NCBI GenBank assembly: GCA_016748015.1
Contig: JAAOMT010000484.1
Location: forward strand, 235,379 to 299,378
Reading direction: 5' to 3'
Source: Geosiphon pyriformis
Taxonomy: Eukaryota > Glomeromycota > Glomeromycetes > Archaeosporales > Geosiphonaceae
Length of the DNA stretch: 64,000 nucleotides
Shown here: positions 33,364 through 44,325 of the stretch, one piece after another
Layout of the letters: each line of letters opens with the position of its first letter
Numbering within the stretch: position 1 is the stretch's first letter
The notes under the pieces: generated by a model
Seen by the model: the letters and a program-made list of their open reading frames with translations, nothing else
Told to the model about the DNA's origin: nothing
Database searches by the model: none
Made by a program: the position numbers and the translations under genes

Positions 33364-35364
33364 TTAGTAGACAACCATCACTGATCTCCAGTTTTGTGTG
33401 ATTCTAGGTCTCAGGTTTCCTGATGTCATTGTAGCTGAGTTTTGGATCAGTGTTTGAATTGGTGGTTGAGACTGATAAATTATTTGGGGCTGTGGCTGAT
33501 AAATTACTGGAGGCTGCTGTTGATAAATTGCCAGTGGCTGTGGTTGATAAACTGAAGGTTGATAGATTGGTTGCTGCATCATTGGTAGATAAGTATTTTG
33601 ATATTGGTATTGATCTTGATTTGGATAATGGTTTGGAGTTTGGAACTGGCGGTCAGGGTTTCTGTATTGATTTCTTGATCATTGATTGCTATAAATATAG
33701 TAATTAACTTGAATATGGCCTTGTTTACCACAATAGTGGCAGATACGCATTTCCTGTTGCCACTGTTGATTGGTTGATGAAGATGAACATGGTTGATTTT
33801 GGGCACAATTAGAGTTTCCTTGATTATTGCATTGTTGAGAAGGCTGATAAATGGTGTGATTTTTAGCTAAGTATTCTTTCAATCTCTTATTAATTGATTT
33901 ACTGAACTTCTCCAATTTGGAATCCAATTCAGATGATCTGTTCATTACTAGATTAATGGCTTGGGTGTGGTTGGCCTCTAACTCAGTGGATTTAAAATCT
34001 CTGGCATGTGTGACTGTGTCTTGAAGTGTGTCTGGATGCAATAGACGTACATGTTGCAAGATGTTGCTGTGCAGGCCATGGATAAACTGGTTGAAAATCT
34101 GTGGTGCTGTGAAATAGTTGGCATCAATTGCTTGAATTTGGTGTAGATTTCAATGGAAGTGTCCTAGGTAAGTGGTGACTGCTTCAGTTTTTCCTTGTTT
34201 CATGGTTGTGAATATGTTGACTAAGCGATTGATGCTGTTATTGTTGCTGAAGTATTTTAGAAATTCTACTTTGAAGGCATTGAAATCTTGTGGTTTATTA
34301 ATCAAGCTCTGGTACCAGGAATTAGTGATATCCTTAAGAAAATAGGGAATGGTTTGCATTGCTTGGGTGTCATTTCATCTGTTGGCTGCAATGGGCTTTT
34401 TTACATCATTTAGCCATACTTAAGCGTTGTCTTCTTTGCTGGTAAAGTTGTCAAGTTTTGCAATTGGTACATAAGCCATTGGATCTAAGTTGGGTTGTTG
34501 TGGTGGCTGTTGAAGCGGTTGTTGTGATACTGGTTGTTGGGGTGGAGGTGGCTGCTGTATGGGTTTGGCTATTGAATTAATCAGCGGTTGATTGATGACA
34601 ATTACCAGGAGTAAGTTTTGCTGATTAATTAATTTGGGGTTTAGATTTTGTGGTGTTTGAATATTCAGAGTTTTGATTTCTGGATTTTCTTGCTGAGTTT
34701 GAATGTTCGGGGTTCCAAATTCCAGGTTTTTAAGGATCGGGTTTTAGTAAGTAAATTCTTGATCTTCCGATTCTTCTTTCTCTTTTTCTTCAGATAGTTC
34801 CCATGGGGTAGTGGTTCCAAAGTCCAGTTGAGGCAGCAGTGATCAAATTCCTGATGGTGTTAGTGATTATGACTTAAATCCTTCAAAATATTTGCTGTAT
34901 GGTCCTAGTAGATCTGTTTTTCTTTGTTTACTTTGGAATGGAAATTGTCCAAATGTTGATATTGCGTTTGATGTGGATGTGCTTGCTGATGTTATATTAA
35001 TGGCACTTCCCAGTGTGTAGTGATAGGATAGAGCAGTTGGTAATTTAACTCTTGTTTTCTTCCAAGTGGGTGGTTGTATCTTTTTGGGTGTTACCACTGG
35101 TGTTTGTAGTTTTCCTTTGCTTTTACTGGCATAAGTAATTGGATATCTTTGTTGGGTGTGATGTTTAATTTCTTTGTTGATCTCAGTAATAATGGAGGCA
35201 AAATTGTGATTTGTTGGTAGATTGGTATTTTGAATTAATTCTTTGTAGAAAGTTTCTCTGGCTGATTTAGTATTTACTGGTGTTCCTAACAAAGAGGAAA
35301 TCTTTTCATTGACGTAGAAATTAAAGGCTGATTTGGCAGATATATGATTGTGGTTTAATCTCAA
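33364..35364 (-). pseudogene. Gypsy B gag, interrupted by stops
   Basis: On the - strand, 35364-34867 gives an N-terminal basic/Thr-Ser-rich region, followed by a Gln/Pro-rich stretch (34490-34570). 34359-34150 matches retrotransposon gag capsid (WYQSL, FKVEFLKYF). A nucleocapsid knuckle near 33720 reads CHYCGKQGHIQVNYY, so the last Cys of CCHC is Tyr (TGT to TAT). Then comes a tandem Tyr-Gln-Pro array (33480-33580), a low-complexity linker to the protease. Several stops separate the parts. Confidence 0.75.
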
Positions 35365-35481
35365 GTGTTGACAATAGTGTTAAAATAGGAATTTTGTGAA
35401 TCCTAAATGGTTTGCTTCTATGTTTTCTGATTATGCCACTTTTGAATGGTGTTTGTTAATGCTGATTTTTTGTAAGATTAT

Positions 35482-35499
35482 ACCTTACAGAAAGCACCA
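35482..35499 (-). other. Putative primer-binding site of gypsy B
   Basis: Two bases inside the LTR end the - strand reads tggtgctttctgtaagg. It begins with TGG, the complement of a tRNA CCA end, at the standard place for the minus-strand primer. I cannot name the tRNA. Confidence 0.55.
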
Positions 35500-35501
35500 A
35501 A

Positions 35502-36376
35502 TGTTACAGGTGACAATTTTTGGTGTTGAATTAAATACGAACCCATAACTTGGTGCTCAAAGCTATTCTCGTTGTTGATGATCTGAAGGTTTGGTATCTG
35601 AAAATTTTGTATCTGAAAGGTTTGGTTGAGTTCTTTGTATAATGGACAGAGATTCAATGGTGATAGTTTTATTCATAGCTTCCTGAAACTGCAGTTTTGT
35701 CAATTTCTTTCTCAGCTTGATGGCTGGTATTCTTCCTAGTAAGCTATTCTTAATTGAGTGTTCTACCCTTATTTCTGGGTCTTTTACCAGTTACGTTTAT
35801 CTTGATGTCTGTGTCCTGCGCATTAATCTTCAATAGAGTTAATAAACAACAATAAAATCAAAGCAAGAAAATAAAGAAAATAAAATAAAATAAAGAAAGA
35901 AAAGAAATAAGCCAAAACAATTTACAAGTTAGTATTTCATCAATAGCTGTGATCAAAAGCTATTGTTTTAGTGTGATTAAGTATCAATTACTATCAACAT
36001 GAAGTGTTGATAGTGGAAATGGGTTTAAGATAACAAATAGTTATTTATTAGATGCTTGTGGTTTGAAGAGTTGCTTCGATTAAATCTAAACTAAGAGGTC
36101 TGTTTTTTCAGTTTCTAATCCTGCTGCTATATATACATAATTGAGATTCCTCAATTCCTCAATTTTTTATGAGAAATCCTGGAATTCCTGGAATCCTGCG
36201 ATTTCTTTGAGAGGAATCCTGGAATTCTGGAATCCTGCGATTCCTTGTCAGGGAATCCTGAAATTTCTGGAATCCTGCAATTCCTGAGAGGAATCCTGGA
36301 ATTCCACATTTACTATGCCTACTTCTGATTGGCTAATAATCATGCTAATATATTTTTTATATTTCTATAAGTAATA
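35502..36376 (-). repeat. Gypsy B LTR (5' LTR in element orientation)
   Basis: 875 bp, partner of 26248-27119 with the same order of A-rich block, TATA-like box (~36130) and palindromic array. Over the first ~130 bp I count about 13 transitions against one transversion between the two copies. In element orientation transcription would start in this LTR and run towards lower coordinates. Confidence 0.93.
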
Positions 36377-37557
36377 GTGGTGAATATTTTGGTAAACATC
36401 AATCTTAAGAAATCAACTGGTTATTCAGATTAGGCTGTAGTGATTAAGGAAATTCCAATTGAAACATTGACTGAGGCTGTACATGCTGCACTATCTGAGT
36501 TTGGAATAATTAAGTCGATCAAGATGCAATTGGTGGGGCTGTGGCAAAAAGCTTTAGTAGAATTTGAGCAATTAGATCATGCTGATTTGATTGCAGCTGA
36601 GTGGTCTATCTTAATTGAGAAAGATGCCATGTGTATTGTCAGGGCTGATTTAGACAAAAAAATATAAGATACAAGAAATTGTCATAAGGTGCTGCTTTAT
36701 ATACTACCAATAGGAACTAATACTTATAATATCTGGGATTTTGTTTGATCTGTGAGTGGGAAGACTTGCATTATCAATTACCATCCAGTTATATATGCTT
36801 GGATCAGGTGTGCTGTTGTTTGTTTCAATTTTGCTAAATCATTGGATGCTGTCTTGAAAACTACACCAATGCTCAGAAGCACTAATTTACATTGGTCTAG
36901 TCTTGTTTCTGCCAGATGTGCCAAGTGTAAGAAGTTGGGTTACATATTATTAAGTTGTGCTAAGAATGGAAAGATTTCTTCTGGTGGTTCACTGTATAGG
37001 TTGCTTTCAGATGCTGATAAAAGCAGGCTGGCTGCAATATATGCCAAATGATCTGCTTTTGTTATTCATCCCATTTTTTTTGATGACCTCTTTTGGGTAA
37101 AGATTGCAAGTAGGTCTTCTTTTTTTTTTCTTTCTGGCTGAGTTGTTTTAGTAAATATTGGCTCTTCCTCAGAGATAAAGTCATTCTTATTGCTTGTAAA
37201 TAAAATCAATGATAGGTTTGCCACTCTTAAGCACAGTTTTGCCAGTCTTGCAAAGCATGTTGATATGCTGGCTAAGAGATTGAAAACATCTGAGCCAATG
37301 GTTTTCCAGCTTAGCCTTAGATGTTAGCCATTGGTAATCCCTTCATTACAGAATCAAGAGGCAAATATAGTGATAAGCAAGGATTCAAATGTGGCCACTG
37401 GTGGTGGAACTGTTGCGAAAGCAGTGGTTTTCAATTTTTCTGTTATTGAGAAAATAGAAGACACTTTAAAAAATCTTACAATTACAGTTATGGGTCTTTT
37501 GGCCAAAATAGACAATGCTAGTTTGGTTTCTGCTGCTTTTTTCTCTCAATGACAGAG
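36377..37557 (+). pseudogene. LINE B, 3' part of ORF1 with damaged zinc knuckle
   Basis: Resumes the ORF1 cut at 26247: VNILVNINLKKS, then a TAG near 36432 where LINE A has Trp, and 36440-36667 (IKSIKMQLVGLWQKALVEF), an RRM-like piece that matches LINE A 7313-7053. Near 36915 a CCHC knuckle reads CAKCKKLGYILLSC; the His is Tyr (CAC to TAC). The C-terminal part (37331-37552) is a probable coiled-coil/linker. ORF1 ends about 37550, just before ORF2. Confidence 0.8.
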
Positions 37558-37569
37558 TTGGTATGAAAG

Positions 37570-38300
37570 TTTGCTACGTGTAATGTTTGGGGTATCAATG
37601 TTCCTGCCAAGCAAAAAGATATTGTTCATTGGCACATAGAATCTGAAAATATGGTTTTTATTGTTATGAAAACCAAATTAAGATCTAATATTAGATCTTG
37701 GATCACAAATAAGTTTAATGGAGTTTGTATTTTCACTTCTGGTTTAGGTGTTGGTTTTTTTGGTGCTGAGATTGCCATTATTATGAACAGTTCTTTGGCT
37801 TGGCATGTTTCAAAGGTGGACAAAATTCCTGGTTGGCTGATCTCTGTTCATCTCTTGTTTAAAGACAAGTTTTCAGTTATAATCTTGGGCCTGTATGCTA
37901 GAGCTTCTGTTAATATATGTTTTAGCCAAGCTTTTTCTATCAACTCTTTGATCTCTAAAGCAGCCAATTTTAGCTCATTTACAGTCGTTGGTGGTAACTT
38001 TAATGAAAATGAATCTAAAAAAAGTGCTAGCTTCAAGTTTTGTTCAGACCTGAATTTGGTCAATACTTTTAATGGACATTCCTTAGCCAAAACTCCTACT
38101 TGGAGTAATTCTAGAGGTGTTGAAAAGATATTAGATTTTATTTTTGTGAGTAAGAACCTTACTTTTATTATTACATTGCATAAAATTGATGACATGTCAG
38201 GATTTTTTGATATGGATTATAAAGCAATTTCAGTTGTGGTTGGTTTGGGAGGACTCTTGGATGCTTGTCTTAATAGTGTTCACAAACAAGCCAATTAAGA
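37570..38300 (+). pseudogene. LINE B ORF2, APE-type endonuclease with lost active site
   Basis: The frame reads CNVWGINVPAKQKDI, then MKTKLR (ETKLR expected), GGNFNE (GDFNE expected), LDFIFVS and DMDYKAISV (D-T-D-H expected). Three catalytic residues are therefore changed: Glu to Lys at 37669-37671, Asp to Asn at 37996-37998 and His to Tyr at 38218-38220. Each is a single C-to-T or G-to-A. APE endonucleases nick the target DNA for LINE insertion, so this copy could no longer do so. The domain is followed by GLGGLLDACLNS...KQAN, conserved in this LINE family. Confidence 0.88.
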
Positions 38301-40130
38301 CCAGTGAAAATTCAAGATAGAACATGCTAATAAGGTCCTTTGGTTACATTTTAAAGAATAAATTTCTACTAAGTTGGTAACAAAGTCAAATGTATTTGAG
38401 AGTGCAAAATATAATGGTAATTTGGATGCAATGTAGGTGGTGCTGAAAGATGTCATGATATAAGCTGCTGATGTGGTGTTCTCTAAACATTGATATAGTG
38501 TATTTAATTGTTTGAAAAACAAACAATCTTCGAAGTTTTTCAAATTGGAGCTGCTAATCACAAAAATTGTTAAAGCCTGGGTTTCTGGAGATCTTGTAGA
38601 TTTTGACTATTTCATCAGAGTCTGGTTAAAAATTGATGAAGTAGAGATCTCTAAAACTGCTAACATGTTTCTGGTTAGTGTGAGTTTGATAGAAGTTGTC
38701 AAGCATTTGTCTATGGTAAAGAAGAGATATCGGAAGTCTAAGTACTTTGAGTCGAAAGCATCTAAGAATGCAGCCATTAAGAAAGCAATTGACTGGCACA
38801 TGGACAATTTCTGTTCTGATAAGAGACTTATAATTAAGAGTATCCTTGATTGTCCATTTTGCAAGATTGTTTTGGATTACTTGGTAGTTGATGATGAGTT
38901 GGTGGTTAAGCCTGATAAGGTAAAACTTAAAGTAAATGAAATTATGGAAAGATGGACAAGAAAACAGACAGTTCTTCCAAAGATGTCTGTTCTTTGGTCT
39001 TGTCAATATATGCTTTTGGACCATATTCCTGATAATGCTTTTTCTGGTGTGATAAAAGAAATTAATATGAATGAGTTGCTTTTGTGTGTTAATAACTTGT
39101 CAAATAATAAGGCTGCTAGATTATCAGGAATTCCTAATGAACTTTGAAGGTACTGTGGTGATGAGATGTTATCTTGTCTCTTAAAGCTGCTGAATTTGTG
39201 TTTAATTTTGAGGGTGGTTTTGATTCCTTGGAGAAGAACATGGGTTTTGATAATCCCTAAACCTTATAAATAAAATGGTGTCCTAACCAATACTAGGCTT
39301 ATTGCTCTGATCAAAACTGCTTGGAAGATTTTGTTTAAAATTCTTTCTGATCAGATTTCTTTGGCATGCAGCAGATTTAATGTTCTTCATGGGAACAATT
39401 TTTTGGTGTTAAAAGATACTTCTACTCAATCTCCAATTTTTGCTGTTGGATCAGTCATGAAAGATGCTTTGGAAAAGAATAGGAAACTTTGGTTGGTTTT
39501 GCAAGACATATGCAAAAGCTTATGACTCTGTAGGCTGGCATCATTTAAAGGCTAGTCTGTATTGTGTCAAGATATGCAGTTAGTTTATTGATTTTTTTGG
39601 TGGAATTCATGAGGATTGTATCAACAGAGTGATAACAGATTTTGGTCTTTCAGATGGTTATATAGTACATGATGGTTTGGATCAGGATAAAGTTTTCTCT
39701 CCTTTCCTGTGATGGATATTCTATGACTCTCTTTTGTGTGAGATTAAAAGACATAAGCACTTGTATAGCTATTATATTGATACAAAATTTGTGGCCGAAA
39801 CTGGCCATGTTGAGTTTGTTGGAGAAAAGACTTCCTTTTTGGCTGCTGGTGCCTTTGTTGATGACACAATCTGAGTTGGGAGCTGTCAGGCTTTTACACA
39901 AACTATTTTGGATATTACTAGCAGGTTTTTTGTTGTTAATGACATTTCTATTAATAATGATAAGACAGTGACTATCCCAATCAATCAAGGTGTCAAGACT
40001 GTCTTACTTTTGATCAATAGTTTGCCAATCTTAATTACTAAACAAGGTAAATTACACAGGTACTTGGGTATTTTTTTGTCCACAAAGGGTCTCTCCAAGT
40101 CTAATTTGGCTTAGGCTCATATAAATGTTA
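38301..40130 (+). pseudogene. LINE B ORF2, reverse transcriptase
   Basis: Runs through several frames and stops. 38512-39147 is the region before the fingers; NNKAARLSGIPNEL (GLSGI-like) is followed by VLIIPKPYK, LIALIKTAWKILFKILSDQIS, a damaged AYDSVGW block and the catalytic GAFVDDTI near 39850. There FVDD is intact, but the next codon is TGA where the family has Trp. 39908-40114 carries INNDKTV and the thumb HRYLGIFLSTKGLS. At least five frameshifts or stops occur, most at Trp, Gln or Arg positions. Confidence 0.85.
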
Positions 40131-42235
40131 GGTTTTTTTCAAATGTAGTGCTCAAAAAGACTATTATAGACAAACAATTCTCGTACTTGGTCTCAGTTGT
40201 TCTTCAGCCTATAGTTAATTATTGGATACAGTTTAGTTATGTTTTACCAAGTGTGTGTCACAAGTGAGATGTTATGGTTAAGAAGGGTCTCAGATCTAAG
40301 GCTGGGTTACCAAGAAATTTTCTGAATAAGACTTTATATCACCCTTCTTTGTATAGTTTAAAACCATTCAAGCAAGTGCAATCTGAGAGAAAGTTGGCTT
40401 CATTGGTCTTCTTTTTCAATGCCTATGGCATTTTTGGGCATTTATTTGAACATAGATTTTTGGATTTACAAGTTCTGGGGTGGTTACCTCTGAATTCTTT
40501 GCAGCATTCTGTTAGGTTGAGAGTTAGTCTAGTGAATAATTTTCTAGCTGGTGTGGTGAAGATCTTATTAGAAAATGAGTTATCTTTAATAAACAATTTG
40601 CCCAGTGCTTTTCGTGGTTCTGGCAGGTTCTTAATGTCTGACATTCTGGGTCATTCTTTATTTTATAATTCTGTCTTTTCTTTGAGATGATTTGGTGTTA
40701 CTTTTAATAGTAGGCTTCTGGACAAAAAAGAAAGGATGTTAGACTGGAAAACATTTCAGCAGTGAAAAAAATTGGACCCAAGGAGCCCAGTACCTTATTG
40801 GTTTACATTGGCAGCTGATTTTATGAACAAGTGTGCTTCTGAGGGAGTTATGTCTGCCATTAATCATGTACCACTAGTGCTGAATGTCTTGAATTCTGAG
40901 GCTTTTGCTTGTGTTTATGAAGATTTTTTGGAAGTTTGGTCAAATTGTATTGAAGTTTACACAAATAGATTCTTAAAAGGTGCTGATTCAGCTGAAATAG
41001 CAAGTGGTATGGCTGCCTATTTCTCAGCTATAGACATGGGTATTGGGATCAGAGTCCAAGAACTTTTGTTATCTACTTTGGCTGAGTTACAAGCCATTGC
41101 TTTGGTCTTAGAGTGCATTCCCTCTTTCTGTTCTGTGGTTCTGTATTCAGACAGCCAATCTACAATTGATGTTTGTGTTTCAGAGTCTCTGGTTATGGCA
41201 CCAGACTTCCATAATTGATGCTGGATTGAACAATCACATATTGTTGATCTTATCAAGAAAAAAAACATTTTAGTTAGGTGGATAAAGATTAAAGAGCATT
41301 TAGGAGTTTTAAGCAATGTTAGAGCTGATAAGTTGGCTGGAAAAGCCACTTTCTTTCCATTTTCTCTACCTGTTGGAATTCAAGAACGTTTTTTGGTTGC
41401 TGAGGATACTGCTGTGTCAGGCAATACTTATTATTTTGTTCATGATCTTTTTCAGTCAATTTGTCATGCTTATTGGAAGGCTGGTCCTGGTTATGATATT
41501 GTTCTAAGTGCCATAATTAGGGAGATAAGTTGGGCAGCTACTTTAAAGCATCTTGACTCTCATATACTCTCCAGTTTTACTAGCAAGAGCTCAGCCAACA
41601 TGCACACTTATTTGATAAAAGCTGTTCATAGACAGTTGTCTGTGGCTGTTAAAAAAAGATTATACAATGTAAATTATCCTGGGGTGCTGTGCTTGCTGTA
41701 TGGAGAGGTGGAGGTGTTCGACCATACTTTTGTTTGCTCTGGTAATGTTAGACTCTGTGATGATATTTTGGCTAATGTTACTAAGAAGTAGTTGTCTTTA
41801 ATGGGTTCTTTCTGCTCACTTATGTCAGTTGTTTTGTGCTTGCTTTCAGCATATTCTTCAGACATAGGTCTGTTTACTGTTGTGTGCAAGAATTTTGTGT
41901 TGAGAAATTGGTATGCTGAAGCTGCTTTGGCTTTTGAGGAAAAGAGAAAGACTGCATTGACTATTGCTAAATTTGTTAAGTTTGTGGTCAAATTGTTTCA
42001 TACTAAGGTGTGGCTTGTCAGATTCAAGCATAGGGTGAATATGGAGAGAGCTGGCTTGGTCAAGAATGGTAGCATGGTCTTGGGTCTGTCTTATTGTTTG
42101 GTATCTAATTTGTCAGATGGAGTAGTTCATTTGCTTGGTGTTATTGAGTTTTATACTGTCAATTTTGGCAGACACAGGCTGTGTTATTTCTTTTCTGGTT
42201 TGAGTGATGATGCTTCTGTTTACATAGATGTATAG
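40131..42235 (+). pseudogene. LINE B ORF2, C-terminal part with RNase H
   Basis: 40274-40690 is the conserved post-RT region (NNFLAGVVKILL). 40772-41218 holds an RNase H domain: VYTNRFLKGA where VYTDGSL is expected (Asp to Asn and Gly to Arg, both G-to-A), then LAELQAIALVLECIPS with Glu and LYSDSQS with Asp kept. 41333-41791 includes a C-terminal knuckle CLLYGEVEVFDHTFVC whose second Cys is Tyr. The ORF ends at TAG 42233 after DASVYIDV. This is the best preserved copy of the family in the window. Confidence 0.85.
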
Positions 42236-42370
42236 TGTAGTTTTGTCTGACTTGAATGGCTGGCCACATGTAGTAAGTGCGTAAGCTGTATTTAGTTCAT
42301 TCTACTTAGTTTGGTTCTATGTACTAGATAGCAGTTGGGCTTTACTCATTAATTGCATAATAAAAAAAAA
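42236..42370 (+). repeat. LINE B 3' UTR and A-tail
   Basis: About 125 bp after the ORF2 stop, ending taataaaaaaaaa. Contains gacttgaatggctggccac near 42250 and agcagttgggctt near 42331. The same block, in various states of decay, recurs at 42371-42508, 48541-48680 (-), 52520-52660 (-) and 56650-56790, which marks it as the 3' end of the whole LINE family. Confidence 0.85.
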
Positions 42371-42508
42371 TAGTCTAGTATAAACTGACTTGAATAATTG
42401 ATTACATATAGTAAATACATAAATCATATTTAGTATTAGACATTTAGTTTGTTTTGTATTTCTAAATAATAGTTGGGCCATGTTTATTAAACATATAATA
42501 AAAAAAAT
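42371..42508 (+). repeat. Second, older LINE 3' UTR directly after the first
   Basis: Aligns with 42236-42370 along its length (gacttgaataattgattacat; atagttgggcc; ending ataataaaaaaaatt), but most C and G are replaced by T and A. So an older LINE tail follows the younger one without a gap, as if LINE B had inserted into, or just before, the 3' end of an earlier copy. Confidence 0.8.
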
Positions 42509-44325
42509 TACAAATTATTATTATTATACAAATGCTAAAAATTAAATAATATAAAAAATAAATTATTAAATTTGAAATTTTTAATTAAAAATTTTTATAT
42601 TAAGTTTACATAAATTAATAAATTTAAAAAGTATATTGTAATTGAATTTTATATAAGTTTTTATAATATAAATGTTTTTTTAAGATCATAAGAACATAAA
42701 TAAAATTAGTTAAAAAACTATTTTTTTTGTTTTAAATTAAAAACTCATATATAAATTTATTTTAATAAAAATTATTCACAAAATATACTCTTTTTTTATT
42801 ACAAAGTACTTAAATTTGTAATTTACATATGTTATAATCTAACAGAATATTTAATTAACTAAATTAAAATATTGTATTTGATTTTTTAGATAATTAATTT
42901 CTAATATTATATGTTTAATAAATAATTTAAAATAGTTTAAAGTAAAGAATAATATTTTCTAAAATAATAATAATAATAAATTTTTAAATTTCTTAAACTA
43001 TTATTATTTAAAATTACAAAAAAGATATAAAAGTTTTATATATATCAAAATAATTTTAGAAATTTAAGTTGGTAAAATTTTTTAAAATTTATTTAATTTC
43101 TTTTATTAAAATTAATATTATTTTTTTAATTATATTTTTTAATAATAAACTTATAAAATACATTATAATTATAAAAAATTATCATAAATAATAAATATAT
43201 AGTATAATTTTGCAAATATTTAAAGTTTATTGTATTTTTTTTTATTTTTTTATTTTTTTATTAAGTTTTATTATAAGCATAAAAATTATAATAATTAATT
43301 TTATTATTTGGTTTTATGTTTAAATAGAATATTTATTAATTAAATTATAAAAAATAAATAAATTAAATTATATACAAAATATAAATTTTTAAAATAAAAT
43401 TAATAAAACATTATATATTTAATTTTTGAAAAATTACTTAAATTTTTGATAAAAAATAATAGTGTTTTATTTTTACATAATTTTTTATAAAAAATATAAA
43501 AAAACATTAAAACAAAAATATTATACATAATAAATATATATTAACCAAATAAATTAATTGGTTTTAATATATTAAACAAATTATAATTAAATAAACTTTA
43601 TATTTATATGCTTGAAACTTAAATTAGTTAATAATAAATTTTTAAATTTTTAAATAAATTTAAAATAAATATCTAATTTTAATTATTATATATAATAAAA
43701 AATACTATAATAATCTAATATCTAAAGTCAAATTATTATGAATTTTGTTATTATTGTAAATATTTTAATAAACTTTTTAATATTATATAATTTAATTATA
43801 GCATTTTATTGTATTTGTAAATTATATAAATTGGTTATTAATAAAATAAAATTATAAAAAATTTGGTTAAATAATAATTAAATAATTTAATATTAATATA
43901 TAAAACAATGATATATGTTAATTAATAATAAAATTTAAGAAATAATTTTATAATAATGTTTAAATTAAATTTTAATTAATATTTGTTTTGTTTTTATTAT
44001 ATAATATCTTATAAATAAGAATAAATATAATAACAACAAATGATGATAATAATAATTCTTTTTATTTTTATTAAATATTCTAAAAAATAAAATCTTTATT
44101 TAAACCATTAATGCTCAATTTATCATTATAATTGGTTGAATAAATTTATAAATTCTGACTAGAAAACCTTTTATCCACTAAGTTAAATAATGGATGAAAC
44201 AATCCCGGAAGTTTCTCCTTCAGCTTATTTTTAATTTTCTACTCTGGTTGATTGGCATGATAGAGTCTTAACTGTTTTGACTTTTTTGCTACTAGATAAC
44301 AGATAAATTTGTGTGTTATCGTTGA
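42509..44325. other. AT-rich desert followed by the CLASP 3' flank
   Basis: 42509-44100 is nearly pure A/T with no readable frame. It is probably ancient transposon DNA; a part near 43770-43900 looks like 8160-8290. Composition returns to normal at about 44100, the 3' UTR side of the CLASP gene that ends at 44326. Confidence 0.5.

Larger units (their letters stand above)
26248..36376 (-). mobile_element. Gypsy B, complete Ty3/gypsy element inserted in LINE B
   Basis: Two LTRs (26248-27119 and 35502-36376, 872 and 875 bp) flank an internal region read on the - strand: gag, protease, Cys-rich region, dUTPase, reverse transcriptase-RNase H, integrase and a post-integrase extension. The LTR ends are TGTTAC...GTAACA (the right copy ends GTAATA by C-to-T). 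GTGG (or AGTGG) flanks both sides: 26244-26247 and 36377-36380. Removing the element and one GTGG rejoins the LINE B frame. A primer-binding site and a polypurine tract lie exactly next to the LTRs. Many stops and lost catalytic residues show that it is dead. Confidence 0.95.

Noticed and set aside
33450-33707. + strand ORF with repeated VDKL units
   Set aside because: Antisense of the Tyr-Gln-Pro array in gag; the repetition is real DNA repetition, but not this protein.
37848-38195. - strand ORF across the LINE B endonuclease
   Set aside because: The + strand encodes a conserved endonuclease over the same bases; the antisense frame has no features.
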